64,000 bases of DNA, from positions 3,968,001 through 4,032,000 of the forward strand of contig NZ_CP077077.1 in assembly GCF_019139675.1 (NCBI RefSeq), read 5' to 3'. Below are positions 16,685 through 28,584 of the stretch, piece after piece. This DNA is from Pseudomonas maumuensis (lineage in GTDB: Bacteria; Pseudomonadota; Gammaproteobacteria; Pseudomonadales; Pseudomonadaceae). Both the position numbers and the translations under genes were made by a program. Below the pieces are notes generated by a model. That model saw nothing but the letters and a program-made list of their open reading frames with translations, was not told the DNA's origin and did not search any database. How positions within the stretch are numbered: the first letter of the stretch is position 1; every line of letters begins with the position of its first letter.

Positions 16685-18448
16685 TCAGCCCGAGCTGAAT
16701 TGCAGCGCTGCCAGGCGCGCGTAGAGTGGGCTTTGCTCGATCAATTGTCGATGGCTGCCAACTGCCGTCAGTCGGCCTTTGTCGATCACCGCGATGCGGT
16801 CGGCATGCTGCACCGTCGCCAGACGGTGGGCGATGACCAGTGTGGTGCGCCCGGCCATCAGTTGTGGCAACGCTTGCTGGATAAGGTGCTCGCTCTGCGC
16901 GTCCAGGGCGCTGGTGGCCTCGTCCAGTAGCAGAATCGGTGCATCCACCAGCAGCGCCCGGGCAATCGCCAGGCGCTGGCGCTGGCCGCCGGACAAGCCC
17001 ACGCCACCCTCGCCCAAGGGTGTCTGGTAGCCCTGGGGCAGCTGGACGATGAACTCATGGGCATGGGCACCGCGCGCCGCCGCCTCGACCTCGGCCAGGC
17101 TGGCCTCGGGCCGACCGTAGCGGATATTGGCCTCGACCGTGCCGCGGAACAACGCCGGCTGCTGGGCCACCAGGGCAAACTGACGACGCAGGTCGGCAGG
17201 CGTCAGCCCGGTGATCGGCTGGCCATCGAGCAGAATCGCGCCACCTTGCGGGTCGTAGAACCGCAGCAGCAGGTCGAACAAGGTCGACTTGCCGGCTCCC
17301 GACGGTCCGACCAGGGCCACCGTCTCGCCAGGACGAATATGCAGGCTCAGACCATCGATGGCCTGGGCCGAAGGGCGTGACGGGTAGGCGAAGCGCACTT
17401 CGCGCAGTTCGATGTCGCCACTGGCGCGCCCGTTCGCCAACTCCGCCGGCCGTGTCGGTGCCAGGATTGCCGTCTGCGCCGCCAGCAGCTCGGCGATGCG
17501 CTCGGCCGCGCCAGCCGCCCGCTGCAGTTCGCCGAGCACCTCGCTCAGGGTGCCGAAGGCGCTGCCGACGATCAGGCTATAGAACACGAACGCAGCGAGC
17601 TCGCCGCCGGAGATGCGCCCGGCGATCACATCCATGCCGCCGACCCAGAGCATCACCCCCACTGCGCCAAGCACCAGCACGATCACCAGGGTAATCAGCC
17701 AGGCACGCTGGGCGATGCGCCGCCGCGCCACCTCGAACGCCGCCTCCACGGTATCGCCGAACAGCGCCTGGTCACGCGCCTGGTGGTTGTAGGCCTGCAC
17801 CGTCTTGATCTGGCCAAGGGTCTCGGCGACATAGCTGCCCACATCGGCCACCCGGTCCTGGCTCTGCCGCGACAGGCTGCGCACGCGCCGGCCGAACAGC
17901 AGGATCGGCGCCAGCACCAGGGGCAGGGCCAGCACCACGATGCTGGTCAGCTTGGGGTTGGTGACGAACAGCAGGATCACCCCGCCGACCACCATCAGCG
18001 CATTGCGCAGGAACATCGACAGCGACGAGCCGATCACCGACTGTAACAAGGTGGTATCGGCGGTCAGCCGCGACTGGATCTCCGAACTGCGATTGTCCTC
18101 GAAGAAGCCTGGGTGCAGGCCGACCAAGTGATCGAACACCGCTCGCCGAATATCGGCCACACAGCGCTCGCCGATCCACGACACCAGGTAGAAACGGGCG
18201 AACGTCCCCACTGCCAGTGCCACCACCAGCAGCAAGAACAGGCCGATGGTCTGGTTGAGCTGGTGCGCCGAACCCGTCATGAAACCCTGGTCGACCAACA
18301 GGCGGATGCCCTGCCCCATGGACAGGGTGATGGCAGCGGTGACCACCAGCGCCAACAAGGCCAGCAGGGCCTGGCGACGATACGGGCGCACGAACCGCCA
18401 CCCCAGGTGCAGGGCCCGGCGCTGGCGAGGAGAGATCGGATCAGGCAT
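16685..18448 (-). CDS. ABC exporter, fused permease and ATPase
   Basis: A 587-residue half-transporter of the ABCB/MsbA-like type, expected to form a homodimer in the inner membrane. Six membrane helices span about residues 20-305, followed by the nucleotide-binding domain (about 340-575). It has Walker A GPSGAGKST, the Q loop, the signature LSGGQRQR, Walker B ILLLDEATSALD and the switch His in VIAHRL. The substrate could be lipid, peptide or drug; neighbouring genes give no clue. It is transcribed alone, upstream of the chemoreceptor on the same strand but 198 bases away. Confidence 0.9.
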   Translation of the reverse strand: MPDPISPRQRRALHLGWRFVRPYRRQALLALLALVVTAAITLSMGQGIRLLVDQGFMTGSAHQLNQTIGLFLLLVVALAVGTFARFYLVSWIGERCVADIRRAVFDHLVGLHPGFFEDNRSSEIQSRLTADTTLLQSVIGSSLSMFLRNALMVVGGVILLFVTNPKLTSIVVLALPLVLAPILLFGRRVRSLSRQSQDRVADVGSYVAETLGQIKTVQAYNHQARDQALFGDTVEAAFEVARRRIAQRAWLITLVIVLVLGAVGVMLWVGGMDVIAGRISGGELAAFVFYSLIVGSAFGTLSEVLGELQRAAGAAERIAELLAAQTAILAPTRPAELANGRASGDIELREVRFAYPSRPSAQAIDGLSLHIRPGETVALVGPSGAGKSTLFDLLLRFYDPQGGAILLDGQPITGLTPADLRRQFALVAQQPALFRGTVEANIRYGRPEASLAEVEAAARGAHAHEFIVQLPQGYQTPLGEGGVGLSGGQRQRLAIARALLVDAPILLLDEATSALDAQSEHLIQQALPQLMAGRTTLVIAHRLATVQHADRIAVIDKGRLTAVGSHRQLIEQSPLYARLAALQFSSG

Positions 18449-18694
18449 GGCAAGGTCTTTCGGCTGGAAGATGGCACAAGACTACCACTCGTCGATCCTG
18501 TGCAACCCCTGGGAATGCGACGCCGTCCCATGATCGGACGGGGCATCAGTGGCTATGCCCATTCGTTCTAACCACGGACTGGAGCTTTAACGCGCTTTCT
18601 GTTGGACTGATCCGGCACAACGCCGAACAAGCTGTCACAGACCAGTCACGGCAAAGCACTACCTTGAGCTTGAACCTGATAGAGGAGACAGGAC

Positions 18695-18865
18695 ATGAGC
18701 TTGCAGCACACCGATACGGCCAACAAGCAGACGCACCCGCAACCTCAGGTCTGCGGCTCGATCATCGATGCCCAGGGCCGCGAAGTTCCGATCACCGAAC
18801 AAATGATCCAGAAGGCTTGCAAGGATCTGGAAGACAGTCGGGTAGAGAAAGTCCGCAAGGGCTGA
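18695..18865 (+). CDS. Small conserved-looking protein (PA1571-like?)
   Basis: A 56-residue ORF below most gene-finder limits. It begins MSLQHTDTANKQ and continues CGSIIDAQGREVPITEQMIQ with a charged C-terminus. An AGGAG ribosome site lies before the ATG and an intrinsic terminator starts 18 bases after the stop, so it looks like a complete single-gene unit. There is no signal peptide or membrane segment. From memory it resembles a small pseudomonad family annotated as PA1571-like, of unknown function; this link is uncertain. Confidence 0.78.
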   Translation: MSLQHTDTANKQTHPQPQVCGSIIDAQGREVPITEQMIQKACKDLEDSRVEKVRKG

Positions 18866-18882
18866 CCCCTGAATTGCGTGCA

Positions 18883-18907
18883 ACCCGGCGCCTGCGCCGG
18901 GTTTTTC
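18883..18907 (+). terminator. Terminator after the 56-residue gene
   Basis: The hairpin ACCCGGCG-CCT-GCGCCGGGT is followed by TTTTC. It stands between the small gene and the convergent pdxB. Confidence 0.85.
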
Positions 18908-18961
18908 TTTGTGCGCGAACCTCTTCTCAGCCGTGGAAGCGGGCTGGCTCCGCAACGGCCA

Positions 18962-20104
18962 TCAAACCAGAACCGCCCCCAGCGCACTGACCACCTGCGC
19001 CAGTTGCGGTGAATCCCCCCGCACCCGCACTGCCACCCCCTCGATCTCGCGGCGTATCGGATAATGCTTGCGCAGTAGGTCGAACGCCGTGCGCTGCTCG
19101 GCTGGGTCGTCGCTGAGGCTACGACGAAAATCCGCATCATCGCGACGTGGGTCGTATACCGCACGGCACAGGGTGGCTAAGGCCCATGCCGGGTCCGCGC
19201 CGGCATCGAACTCGATCTGCGCCAAGCCCGTCGCCGGCAACAGGTCGGCCAGACGCACCTGCTCGGGCAAGCCTTGCCAGCGGCAGAACGCCTGGTAGAT
19301 CTGCGCCGTGCCACGTTGCTTGCCATCCAGGCTGTAACCGGCGATATGCGGCGTGGCCAGGGTACACAGGTCGGCCAGCGCCAGGTCCACCTGCGGCTCG
19401 CCCTCCCAGACGTCGAGCACCGCATGCACGTCCTCTCGGTCGAGCAGCAGTTCGCGCAGGGCCGCGTTATCCACTACCGGTCCGCGGCTGGCGTTGATCA
19501 GCCAGGCGCCGGCACGCAGGCGCGCCAGGCTAGGCTGGTCGAGCAGGTGCCAGGTCGAGTGCTCGCCGCCGCGTTGCAGCGGCGTGTGCAGGCTGATCAC
19601 GTCGCATTGTTCGAGGATCGTCTCGAGATCGACAAAGTCGCCGCCCTCGCTGGCCTGGCGCACCGGGTCGCACACCAGCACCTTCCAGCCGAGCCCGCGC
19701 AGCACGCGCACCAGACGCCCACCGACTTCACCTGCGCCGACCACGCCATAGACGCGCTTGGCCAGGTCGGCGCCTTCGAGCTCGGCCAGGGTCAGCAGGC
19801 TGCCCAGCACGTAGTCCACCACGCCACGGGCGTTGCAGCCCGGCGCGCTGCTCCAGTGGATACCGGCTTCGGCGAAATGCTCGAGGTCGAGGTGGTCGGT
19901 GCCGATGGTGCAGGTGCCGACGAAGCGTACCCGACTGCCCTCGAGCAGTTGCCGATCCACGCGAGTCACCGAGCGTACCAGCAGCACGTCGGCATCCTTG
20001 ACACAGGCGGCGTCGATGGCGCGACCGGGATAACGGCGGATTTCACCGAAATCGGCAAAGAAGGCATCGAGTAGCGGGATGTTCTCGTCGGCAACTATCA
20101 GCAT
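18962..20104 (-). CDS. pdxB: Erythronate-4-phosphate dehydrogenase PdxB
   Basis: Second step of the DXP-dependent pyridoxal 5'-phosphate pathway: oxidation of 4-phosphoerythronate to 2-oxo-3-hydroxy-4-phosphobutanoate. The 380-residue product belongs to the D-isomer 2-hydroxyacid dehydrogenases. It begins [13 protein letters not shown], has the [20 protein letters not shown] nucleotide-binding loop near residues 120-140, the substrate Arg in [10 protein letters not shown], and the catalytic His in TPHIAGYS. The C-terminal PdxB dimerisation domain is present. An AGGAG site precedes the ATG. The tusA gene lies 47 bases upstream and reads in the same direction. Confidence 0.95.
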   Translation of the reverse strand: MLIVADENIPLLDAFFADFGEIRRYPGRAIDAACVKDADVLLVRSVTRVDRQLLEGSRVRFVGTCTIGTDHLDLEHFAEAGIHWSSAPGCNARGVVDYVLGSLLTLAELEGADLAKRVYGVVGAGEVGGRLVRVLRGLGWKVLVCDPVRQASEGGDFVDLETILEQCDVISLHTPLQRGGEHSTWHLLDQPSLARLRAGAWLINASRGPVVDNAALRELLLDREDVHAVLDVWEGEPQVDLALADLCTLATPHIAGYSLDGKQRGTAQIYQAFCRWQGLPEQVRLADLLPATGLAQIEFDAGADPAWALATLCRAVYDPRRDDADFRRSLSDDPAEQRTAFDLLRKHYPIRREIEGVAVRVRGDSPQLAQVVSALGAVLV

Positions 20105-20151
20105 GGCGCTCTCCTGTCAGGGGAGCGCAGTGTAGCGCGATCGCGGCGGGC

Positions 20152-20394
20152 TCAGTCGGCCTTCTTGCGGATCCAGTACAGGTAGGTTCCGGCGTCTTCT
20201 TGCTGACCGAGCAACTCGTGGCCGAGGAAGATGCAGAACTTGGGGATGTCACGGCGGGTCGACGGGTCGGTGGCGATGACCTTGAGCACGCCGCCGGAAA
20301 CCAGCTCGCGCACGTGCTTGTGCAGCATCATCACCGGCTCCGGGCAGTTCAGGCCGGTGGCGTCGAGGATCGCGTCGTGGGTGAAATCGGTCAT
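20152..20394 (-). CDS. tusA: Sulfur carrier protein TusA
   Basis: An 80-residue cytoplasmic persulfide carrier that relays sulfur from IscS for tRNA 2-thiouridine and other thiolations. It has the TusA signature [17 protein letters not shown], with the active Cys at about residue 15 in the CPxP motif, and the usual [13 protein letters not shown] segment. The ATG at 20394 follows a GGAG site; the longer frame from 20430 is unlikely. It lies between rlmM and pdxB, all reading leftward. Confidence 0.95.
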   Translation of the reverse strand: MTDFTHDAILDATGLNCPEPVMMLHKHVRELVSGGVLKVIATDPSTRRDIPKFCIFLGHELLGQQEDAGTYLYWIRKKAD

Positions 20395-20461
20395 GGAAGG
20401 CTCCGCAAAATGATCGTCATTGTGGCGCATGAAGCGGGGCTGTCACAGCCCCGCGATGGCC

Positions 20462-21526
20462 TCAGCGCGGCTTGAGATCCAGCCGACGCAGGTGGCAGGT
20501 CACTTCCTCACGGTCGTGATACAGCTGCTTGCAGGCGATCGACACCTTTACCTTGCGTGCCTTGAACCCGGCCTCGATACGCTCCAGCAGCTTGCGAACC
20601 TCGGCATGGCGTTGCTTCATCGGCAGCTTCAGGTTGACCACCGCTTCGCGGCACAGCCCTTCGCCCAGCCAGGTCTCGATCAGCGAAGCGGTGCGCGCCG
20701 GCTTCTCGACGATATCGCAGACCATCCAGTCCACCGTCTGCTTCGGCTGCCAGGCGAAACCGTCGGCCATCAGATGGGTGACCAGGCCGGTGTCCATCAG
20801 GCTCTCGGCCATCGGCCCGTTGTCGATGGCGGTGACCAGCATGCCACGCTTGACCAGCTGGTAGGTCCAGCCGCCGGGCGAGGCGCCCAGGTCGACACCG
20901 CTCATGTCGTCGTTCAGGCGCGCATCCCATTGCTCGCGCGGGATGAACTGGTGCCAGGCTTCCTCGAGCTTGAGGGTCGAGCGGCTCGGGGCCTCGCGGG
21001 GGAACTTCAGGCGTGGGATGCCCATGGGCCACAGCGCCGAGTTGTCGGCCTCGGCCAGGCCGAGGAACACCCGGCGGCCGCTGATGAAGGTCAGCAGCAG
21101 GCGCGGACGGCGGGCGTCATCGACCAGGCGGCCGGCCTTCTCCAGGGCCTTGCGCAGCGGCACCTCGAACTTGCGGCAGAAGGTCGACAGCTCTTTACCA
21201 TCGTTACTGTCGAGCACTTCCAGCCACAGGCTGCCGCACACCGGCAGCGCGGCCAGGTGCTCGAGCAGCACGCTGATGCGGTCGGTTTCCGGCAGCTCGA
21301 CGTACGTGCCGCGGGCCCACTGACGCGGGAAGATCAACTGCGCGAAGCGCAGCGCCTGCATCATGCGTTCGGCGCCGCCGGGCTCGGTGCAGACGAACTC
21401 GGCGCAGGCACTCTGCGGCTTGCCCTTGGCATAGCCGGGCACGCCCAGATGGGCGGCGTGTTCGCTGATTTCGGCGCAGACCTCGCCCTCGAAGCCGGGC
21501 CGGCAATGCATGAACAGGGTATTCAT
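20462..21526 (-). CDS. rlmM: 23S rRNA C2498 2'-O-methyltransferase RlmM
   Basis: SAM-dependent methyltransferase modifying C2498 of 23S rRNA. The 354-residue product has an N-terminal THUMP-like region (MNTLFMHCRPGFEGEV start) and a C-terminal Rossmann RrmJ-type domain with the DLGASPGGWTYQLV SAM-binding motif near residues 222-236, a D in MADGFAW and the NLKLPMK catalytic Lys. Length and order match the E. coli enzyme. It is divergent from acnA across a 219-base gap. Confidence 0.95.
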   Translation of the reverse strand: MNTLFMHCRPGFEGEVCAEISEHAAHLGVPGYAKGKPQSACAEFVCTEPGGAERMMQALRFAQLIFPRQWARGTYVELPETDRISVLLEHLAALPVCGSLWLEVLDSNDGKELSTFCRKFEVPLRKALEKAGRLVDDARRPRLLLTFISGRRVFLGLAEADNSALWPMGIPRLKFPREAPSRSTLKLEEAWHQFIPREQWDARLNDDMSGVDLGASPGGWTYQLVKRGMLVTAIDNGPMAESLMDTGLVTHLMADGFAWQPKQTVDWMVCDIVEKPARTASLIETWLGEGLCREAVVNLKLPMKQRHAEVRKLLERIEAGFKARKVKVSIACKQLYHDREEVTCHLRRLDLKPR

Positions 21527-21688
21527 TTCTCACTCCACATCACTGGCGCAGACGGCGCCAGGGCGGCGAATGATAAAGGAAGTCGGGAACCAGCGACACG
21601 CCCCATCGGTCCAGAAAAGGGTCGGGGCCGGCAAACCGGTCTAACCTGACTGTTCAGCCAGGTCCGTGCCGTGCGGACTGGTCCAGAG

Positions 21689-21727
21689 CGGTGACACCGG
21701 CGAGCGACCCGCAGTCGCCGGGCACCG
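21689..21727 (+). promoter_or_regulatory. Structured RNA leader of acnA
   Basis: An outer stem CGGTG/CACCG (21689-21693 with 21723-21727) encloses a perfect 7-base stem CCGGCGA/TCGCCGG (21697-21703 with 21715-21721) and an 11-base loop. It ends just before the AAGGAG ribosome site at 21734. There is no T-run, so it is not a terminator. It could control translation or mRNA stability of acnA; no known RNA family was recognised. Confidence 0.5.
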
Positions 21728-21745
21728 GAGCACAAGGAGTTGTAA

Positions 21746-24487
<2,742 letters not shown>

Positions 24488-24545
24488 GGCCCCATCGCGG
24501 GGCAAGCCCGCTCCCACGCGATGTGGGGGCTTGCCCCGCACGGGT
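24488..24545. repeat. REP-like palindrome after acnA
   Basis: Arms CGCGGGGCAAGCCCGCTCCCAC and GTGGGGGCTTGCCCCGCA face each other around a few bases. This is the GGGGCAAGCCCGC variant of the pseudomonad REP core. It begins at the acnA stop and can form a stable 3' mRNA hairpin. Confidence 0.82.
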
Positions 24546-24616
24546 GGTTTCAGGTGTCCTGAAGGCCAAACGAGGAGTCCTACCCTCCTCGGATTCACCG
24601 GCACTAAGGAAACGTC

Positions 24617-25393
24617 ATGCCCCCTCTCCACTGGATCGCCCTGCTCCTGCTCGGCCTCGGCTACACCCTCGCACTGATCCACGGCAGTATCGACCTGGTC
24701 GCCCTGCCCGCCTTGCTCGCACTGCTGTGCAGCGCATTGCTCGCCCGACGCCCGGTACGCTGGCAACAAAGCCTCGGCCATCTACTGTTCATCGTTCTCG
24801 CCGTCGCCCTGGCGCTGCACTGGCTGCCCGGTTTCCATGGCGCTCGCGTCATCGACAAGGCCGTCCTGAGCGAAGGCGCGGTGCCCTTCTCGATGTATCT
24901 GAACCTCGACAAACCGCTGATCGGCCTGTGGCTGCTGCTGGCCTGCCCTTGGCTGGTAATGCTGCGCGGTCGCGGCCTGGCCATAAGCCTGGCGCTGATC
25001 CTGCCGCTTACCCTGCTCGCCTGCCTGGGCGGCGCCTGGGTCTTGGGGATGGTGGCCTGGGCACCGAAATGGCCGGACCAGGCCTGGCTGTGGCTGGCCA
25101 ACAACCTGCTGCTGGTGAGCCTGACCGAGGAATTGCTGTTCCGGGGCTACATCCAGGGCAGCCTGCAACGTCTGTTCAAACATGAGGGGCTGGCGCTGCT
25201 GGTGGCCGCGCTGTTGTTCGGCCTCGCGCACCTGGGCGGTGGCTGGCAGTGGTTCTACCTGGCCACGCTGGCCGGGGTGGGATATGGTCTGGCCTATCGC
25301 CATGGCGGGTTGGCAGCGGCGGTCGTGTGCCATACCTGCGTCAACCTGGCGCACTTCGCCCTGTTCAGCTACCCGATGCTGGCTCCAAGTTGA
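24617..25393 (+). CDS. CPBP-family intramembrane metalloprotease
   Basis: A 258-residue inner-membrane protein with about seven hydrophobic helices. It belongs to the CAAX protease/bacteriocin-processing (Abi) family by three motifs in its C-terminal half: EELLFRGY (paired Glu and Arg), GLAHLGGGW (His) and HTCVNLAHF (Asn/His). Members cleave within membranes or give bacteriocin self-immunity; the substrate here is unknown. A TAAGGAAA ribosome site lies before the ATG. It sits alone between acnA and aer. Confidence 0.86.
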   Translation: MPPLHWIALLLLGLGYTLALIHGSIDLVALPALLALLCSALLARRPVRWQQSLGHLLFIVLAVALALHWLPGFHGARVIDKAVLSEGAVPFSMYLNLDKPLIGLWLLLACPWLVMLRGRGLAISLALILPLTLLACLGGAWVLGMVAWAPKWPDQAWLWLANNLLLVSLTEELLFRGYIQGSLQRLFKHEGLALLVAALLFGLAHLGGGWQWFYLATLAGVGYGLAYRHGGLAAAVVCHTCVNLAHFALFSYPMLAPS

Positions 25394-25536
25394 ACAATCG
25401 GTCATGATCAGACCTATTCGTCATCATTTATAAAGAAAACTGCAATATTGAAGGCAATGGTTGCGATCAGGTCGGCTGCGATAGCTCAACCGAACTGATG
25501 GCACATTGCCCCAGATCAAGGCAGTCAAATATTCAT

Positions 25537-25563
25537 TCAATAAAACCAGAGGCTTGCCGATAC
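25537..25563 (+). promoter_or_regulatory. FliA (sigma-28) promoter of aer
   Basis: TCAATAAA, an 11-base spacer, then GCCGATAC match the flagellar sigma-28 consensus in element and spacing. The expected transcript start is about 8 bases beyond the -10 element, leaving a short leader to the aer ATG at 25594. Confidence 0.78.
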
Positions 25564-25593
25564 TCGTCGAAAGCCTTGCGGATTGAACAGCCA

Positions 25594-27159
25594 ATGCGTA
25601 ACAACCAGCCGATTACCCAGAGAGAACGGACTTTCCCTGCCCAGCAGCGGTTGATCTCCACCACCAACGCCAAGGGCGTGATCACTTACTGCAACGATGC
25701 CTTCATCGAGATCAGCGGTTTTTCCCGCGATGAGCTGATGGGCGCACCGCACAACCTTGTGCGCCACCCCGACGTACCACCAGCCGTGTTCGCCCATATG
25801 TGGCAAACCCTGAAGCAGGGCCTGCCGTGGATGGGCATCGTCAAGAACCGCTGCAAGTCGGGCGACCACTACTGGGTCAATGCCTACGTCACGCCGATCT
25901 TCGACAGCAACCAGGTAGTCGGCTACGAGTCGGTGCGGGTCAAGCCCACCGCCGAGCAGATTCGCCGCGCCGAGGCGCTGTACCAGCGCATCAACCAGGG
26001 CAAGTCGGCCATCCCGAAACGTGACAAATGGCTGCCCGTGCTGCAGGACTGGCTGCCGTTCATCCTGATCAGCCAGGTCGGTTTCCTGATCGGCAACTGG
26101 CTGGGCCACTCCTGGGGCTTCGCCCTGGCCGCCGGCCTGTCGGTGCCGCTCGGCCTGCTTGGACTGAGCTGGCAGCAACGTGGCCTCAAGCGCCTGCTGC
26201 GCCTGGCAGAACAGACCACCTCCGACCCGCTGATCGCGCAAATGTATACCGACAGCCGCGGCGTCCAGGCACGCCTGGAAATGGCCATGCTCAGCCAGGA
26301 CGCACGGATGAAGACCTGCCTGACCCGCCTGCAGGACAGCGCCGAGCAGCTCAGCGACCAGGCCCGCCAGTCCGACACCCTGGCCCACCAGAGCTCGTCG
26401 GGCCTGGAGCGCCAGCGCGTGGAAACCGAGCAGGTCGCCGCCGCCGTCAACCAGATGGCCGCCACCACCCAGGAAGTGGCCAACCATGTCCAGCGCACCG
26501 CCGACGCGACGCAGGAGGCCAATCGCCTGACCAGCCAGGGTCGCGATATCGCTGGTGAAACCCGTGACGCCATCGAGCGACTGTCGGCCGCGGTGGGCGA
26601 GACCGGGCTGACCGTCACCCAGCTGGCCAAGGACAGCGACGAGATTGGCGGCGTGGTCGATGTGATCAAGGGCATCGCCGACCAGACCAACCTGCTGGCG
26701 CTCAACGCAGCCATCGAAGCGGCGCGTGCCGGTGAGATGGGCCGCGGCTTCGCCGTGGTGGCCGACGAGGTTCGCCAGTTGGCCCAGCGCACCGCCGAGT
26801 CCACCGGGCAGATCCACACCCTGATCGCCAAGCTGCAGCAGACCGCCAACAACGCGGTGCAGACCATGGAGACCGGCCATCGCCAGGCCCAGGAAGGCGT
26901 CGAGCGGGTCATGCAGGCCGACCAGGCATTGGTGGGTATCAGCGAAGCCGTGGCCAACATCACCGACATGGCGACGCAAATCGCCGCCGCCACCGAAGAG
27001 CAGAGCGCGGTGGCCGAGGAGATCAGCCGTAACATCAGCACCATCGCCGACCTCGCCGACCAGACCGCCGGCCAAGCCCAGCGTTCGGCGCTGCTCAGCG
27101 AAGAGCTGACCAGCACGGCGGGTACCCAGTACTCGCTGGTGGAACGCTTCAACCGCTGA
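25594..27159 (+). CDS. aer: Aerotaxis receptor Aer (PAS chemoreceptor)
   Basis: Energy/oxygen-sensing chemoreceptor of 521 residues. An N-terminal PAS domain (about 10-115; [21 protein letters not shown] and NLVRHPDVP) is the expected FAD pocket. A hydrophobic region (about 150-190) anchors it without a periplasmic domain, followed by a short HAMP-like linker and the MCP signalling hairpin with [20 protein letters not shown]. From memory this gene beside acnA corresponds to the P. putida receptor called Aer2 or Aer-1 in different papers. The longer frame from 25498 would include the promoter, so ATG 25594 is chosen. An inverted REP pair follows. Confidence 0.93.
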   Translation: MRNNQPITQRERTFPAQQRLISTTNAKGVITYCNDAFIEISGFSRDELMGAPHNLVRHPDVPPAVFAHMWQTLKQGLPWMGIVKNRCKSGDHYWVNAYVTPIFDSNQVVGYESVRVKPTAEQIRRAEALYQRINQGKSAIPKRDKWLPVLQDWLPFILISQVGFLIGNWLGHSWGFALAAGLSVPLGLLGLSWQQRGLKRLLRLAEQTTSDPLIAQMYTDSRGVQARLEMAMLSQDARMKTCLTRLQDSAEQLSDQARQSDTLAHQSSSGLERQRVETEQVAAAVNQMAATTQEVANHVQRTADATQEANRLTSQGRDIAGETRDAIERLSAAVGETGLTVTQLAKDSDEIGGVVDVIKGIADQTNLLALNAAIEAARAGEMGRGFAVVADEVRQLAQRTAESTGQIHTLIAKLQQTANNAVQTMETGHRQAQEGVERVMQADQALVGISEAVANITDMATQIAAATEEQSAVAEEISRNISTIADLADQTAGQAQRSALLSEELTSTAGTQYSLVERFNR

Positions 27160-27180
27160 AGGCAAAAGGCGCCGCTCAAG

Positions 27181-27269
27181 CGGCGCATCGCCGGCAAGCC
27201 GGCTCCCACACTGATCGCGCCGCCCTCAGGCCAAGCGCCATCTCTGTGGTAGCCGACTTGCCGGCGATG
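27181..27269. repeat. Inverted REP-like pair after aer
   Basis: The arm CATCGCCGGCAAGCCGGCTCCCACA (from about 27186) is mirrored with mismatches by TGTGGTAGCCGACTTGCCGGCGATG (27245-27269). It is the same REP core as at 14765, lying between the convergent aer and pseudouridine synthase genes. Confidence 0.8.
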
Positions 27270-27272
27270 TTT

Positions 27273-28187
27273 TTACCAGTCGAGCTTCAGCCGGCTCTCG
27301 AAGTAACGCACCTCACCCGTCAACGGATCCTCGAAACGCAGGCTATGGGCCAGCAGCTTGAGTGGCCGTGCGTAATCATCCTGCTCGTTGACCAGCTGCG
27401 GATAGAACGGATCGTTGCAGATCCCCGCGCCCAGCGCCGCCATATGCACGCGCAACTGGTGGGTCTTGCCGGTGACCGGTGACAGGCCATAGCGCCACAG
27501 ATCGCCATTTTTCTCCAGCACACAGGCGTGGGTTTCACTGTTGTCGACCCCTTCCACCTCATGCATGCGGAAGAACGGCTCGCCATGTACCAGGCGGCTG
27601 CGATGCACCAGAGGGTAATCATGCTGCGGCATCGCCGCGGCGATGGCCTGGTAGTGCTTGTCGATGCGCCGCTCGGGGAACAGGCGCTGATAGGCGCTAC
27701 GGCTTTGCTGGTTGGCGGAAAACAGCACCAGCCCGGCGGTGTGCCGGTCAATGCGGTGCAGCGGCACCAGGTGCGGGTTGCCCAGGCGCCGGATCAGCCG
27801 GCGCAGCAGCGTCTGCTCGACGTACTCGCCGGTGGGCGTCACAGGCAGGAAGTGCGGCTTGTCCGCCACCACAAGGTGCTCGTCGACATGCAGGATTTCT
27901 TCCTGCACCGGGATCACCTTCTCGTTGGGCACTTCACGGAAGTAGTGCAAGCGCATGCCCCGCCGATAGAGCGTATCCGCCGCAATAGGCTGGCCGTCGG
28001 CATTCAGCACCCGGCCCCGGGCGAAGCGGTCAAGCCATTGCTCACGCGCGATGCCCTTGAAATGATCGCACAGGCAGTCGAGCACGTTTGCCCAGGGCCC
28101 CGGAGGCAGGCATACGGTACTGGCTTGCTGGCGGGCGGGGTCGAAAGGCGTGGTCATCATCGGGCTCGGTTCTGCGTGGGCGGACAT
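27273..28187 (-). CDS. RluA-family pseudouridine synthase
   Basis: A 304-residue RNA pseudouridine synthase. An N-terminal extension with an S4-like sequence (ARGRVLNADGQPIAADT) precedes the RluA catalytic domain. The catalytic Asp lies in HRIDRHTAGLVLF, near residue 140, and the later motifs KHYQA and GKTHQLRVHMA are present. The ATG at 28187 follows an AGGAG site. RNA target (tRNA or 23S rRNA) cannot be fixed from sequence alone. It is 20 bases downstream of the LexA-box gene on the same strand and might be co-transcribed. Confidence 0.9.
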   Translation of the reverse strand: MSAHAEPSPMMTTPFDPARQQASTVCLPPGPWANVLDCLCDHFKGIAREQWLDRFARGRVLNADGQPIAADTLYRRGMRLHYFREVPNEKVIPVQEEILHVDEHLVVADKPHFLPVTPTGEYVEQTLLRRLIRRLGNPHLVPLHRIDRHTAGLVLFSANQQSRSAYQRLFPERRIDKHYQAIAAAMPQHDYPLVHRSRLVHGEPFFRMHEVEGVDNSETHACVLEKNGDLWRYGLSPVTGKTHQLRVHMAALGAGICNDPFYPQLVNEQDDYARPLKLLAHSLRFEDPLTGEVRYFESRLKLDW

Positions 28188-28207
28188 TATCTCCTACCCC
28201 CCGCCCC

Positions 28208-28516
28208 TCAACCAGCCTCGCTGGCCGGCTCGCAACGCGCCTTGAGCCAGCGCAGCACCTGCACCGCGTCCCAGCGCCCCGGATCGTAGAGGGCGTAGAT
28301 CAGGCCCTGGTAGCCCACCACGTCCAGCGGACGGTGGAAGCCGGCGCGTTGGAACAGCGCCTCGATCTCGGCGAAGCAGGTGTTGAAATGCACCTTGCCG
28401 AACGGTGTGCGCTCGTCGGTGACGATGCCGTCGAGGCGTAGTTCCAGCACGGCCTCGCACACACGCTCGGGAGCCATGTGATTGATGCTGTACTTGAGTT
28501 GCTCGACATTGAGCAT
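28208..28516 (-). CDS. Unnamed 102-residue protein behind a LexA box
   Basis: Not recognised. The 102-residue product starts MLNVEQLKYSINHMAPERV, is mixed helix and strand with no membrane segment or signal peptide, and has an aromatic segment VGYQGLIYALYDPGRWDA. The ATG at 28516 follows a GAGGTGAATCC ribosome site; the longer frame to 28786 is compositionally non-coding. A near-perfect LexA operator lies 17 bases upstream, so it should be induced by DNA damage. Its neighbours do not reveal a role. I suspect it is a conserved pseudomonad SOS-regulon protein, but this is inference. Confidence 0.8.
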   Translation of the reverse strand: MLNVEQLKYSINHMAPERVCEAVLELRLDGIVTDERTPFGKVHFNTCFAEIEALFQRAGFHRPLDVVGYQGLIYALYDPGRWDAVQVLRWLKARCEPASEAG

Positions 28517-28532
28517 GGATTCACCTCGGATA

Positions 28533-28548
28533 CTGTATTTATATACAG
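28533..28548 (-). promoter_or_regulatory. LexA (SOS) operator
   Basis: CTGTATTTATATACAG on the plus strand fits CTGT-N8-ACAG, with an AT-rich alternating centre as in strong SOS boxes. It is placed immediately upstream of the 102-residue gene. Confidence 0.82.
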
Positions 28549-28584
28549 CATACGGAGCGAGCCAGCTGCTCGTCAATGCGCGAC

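Noticed and set aside
14528..16930. 800-codon plus-strand frame opposite the chemoreceptor
   Set aside because: It is a long antisense frame in GC-rich DNA, and it also crosses the REP hairpin and the gap.
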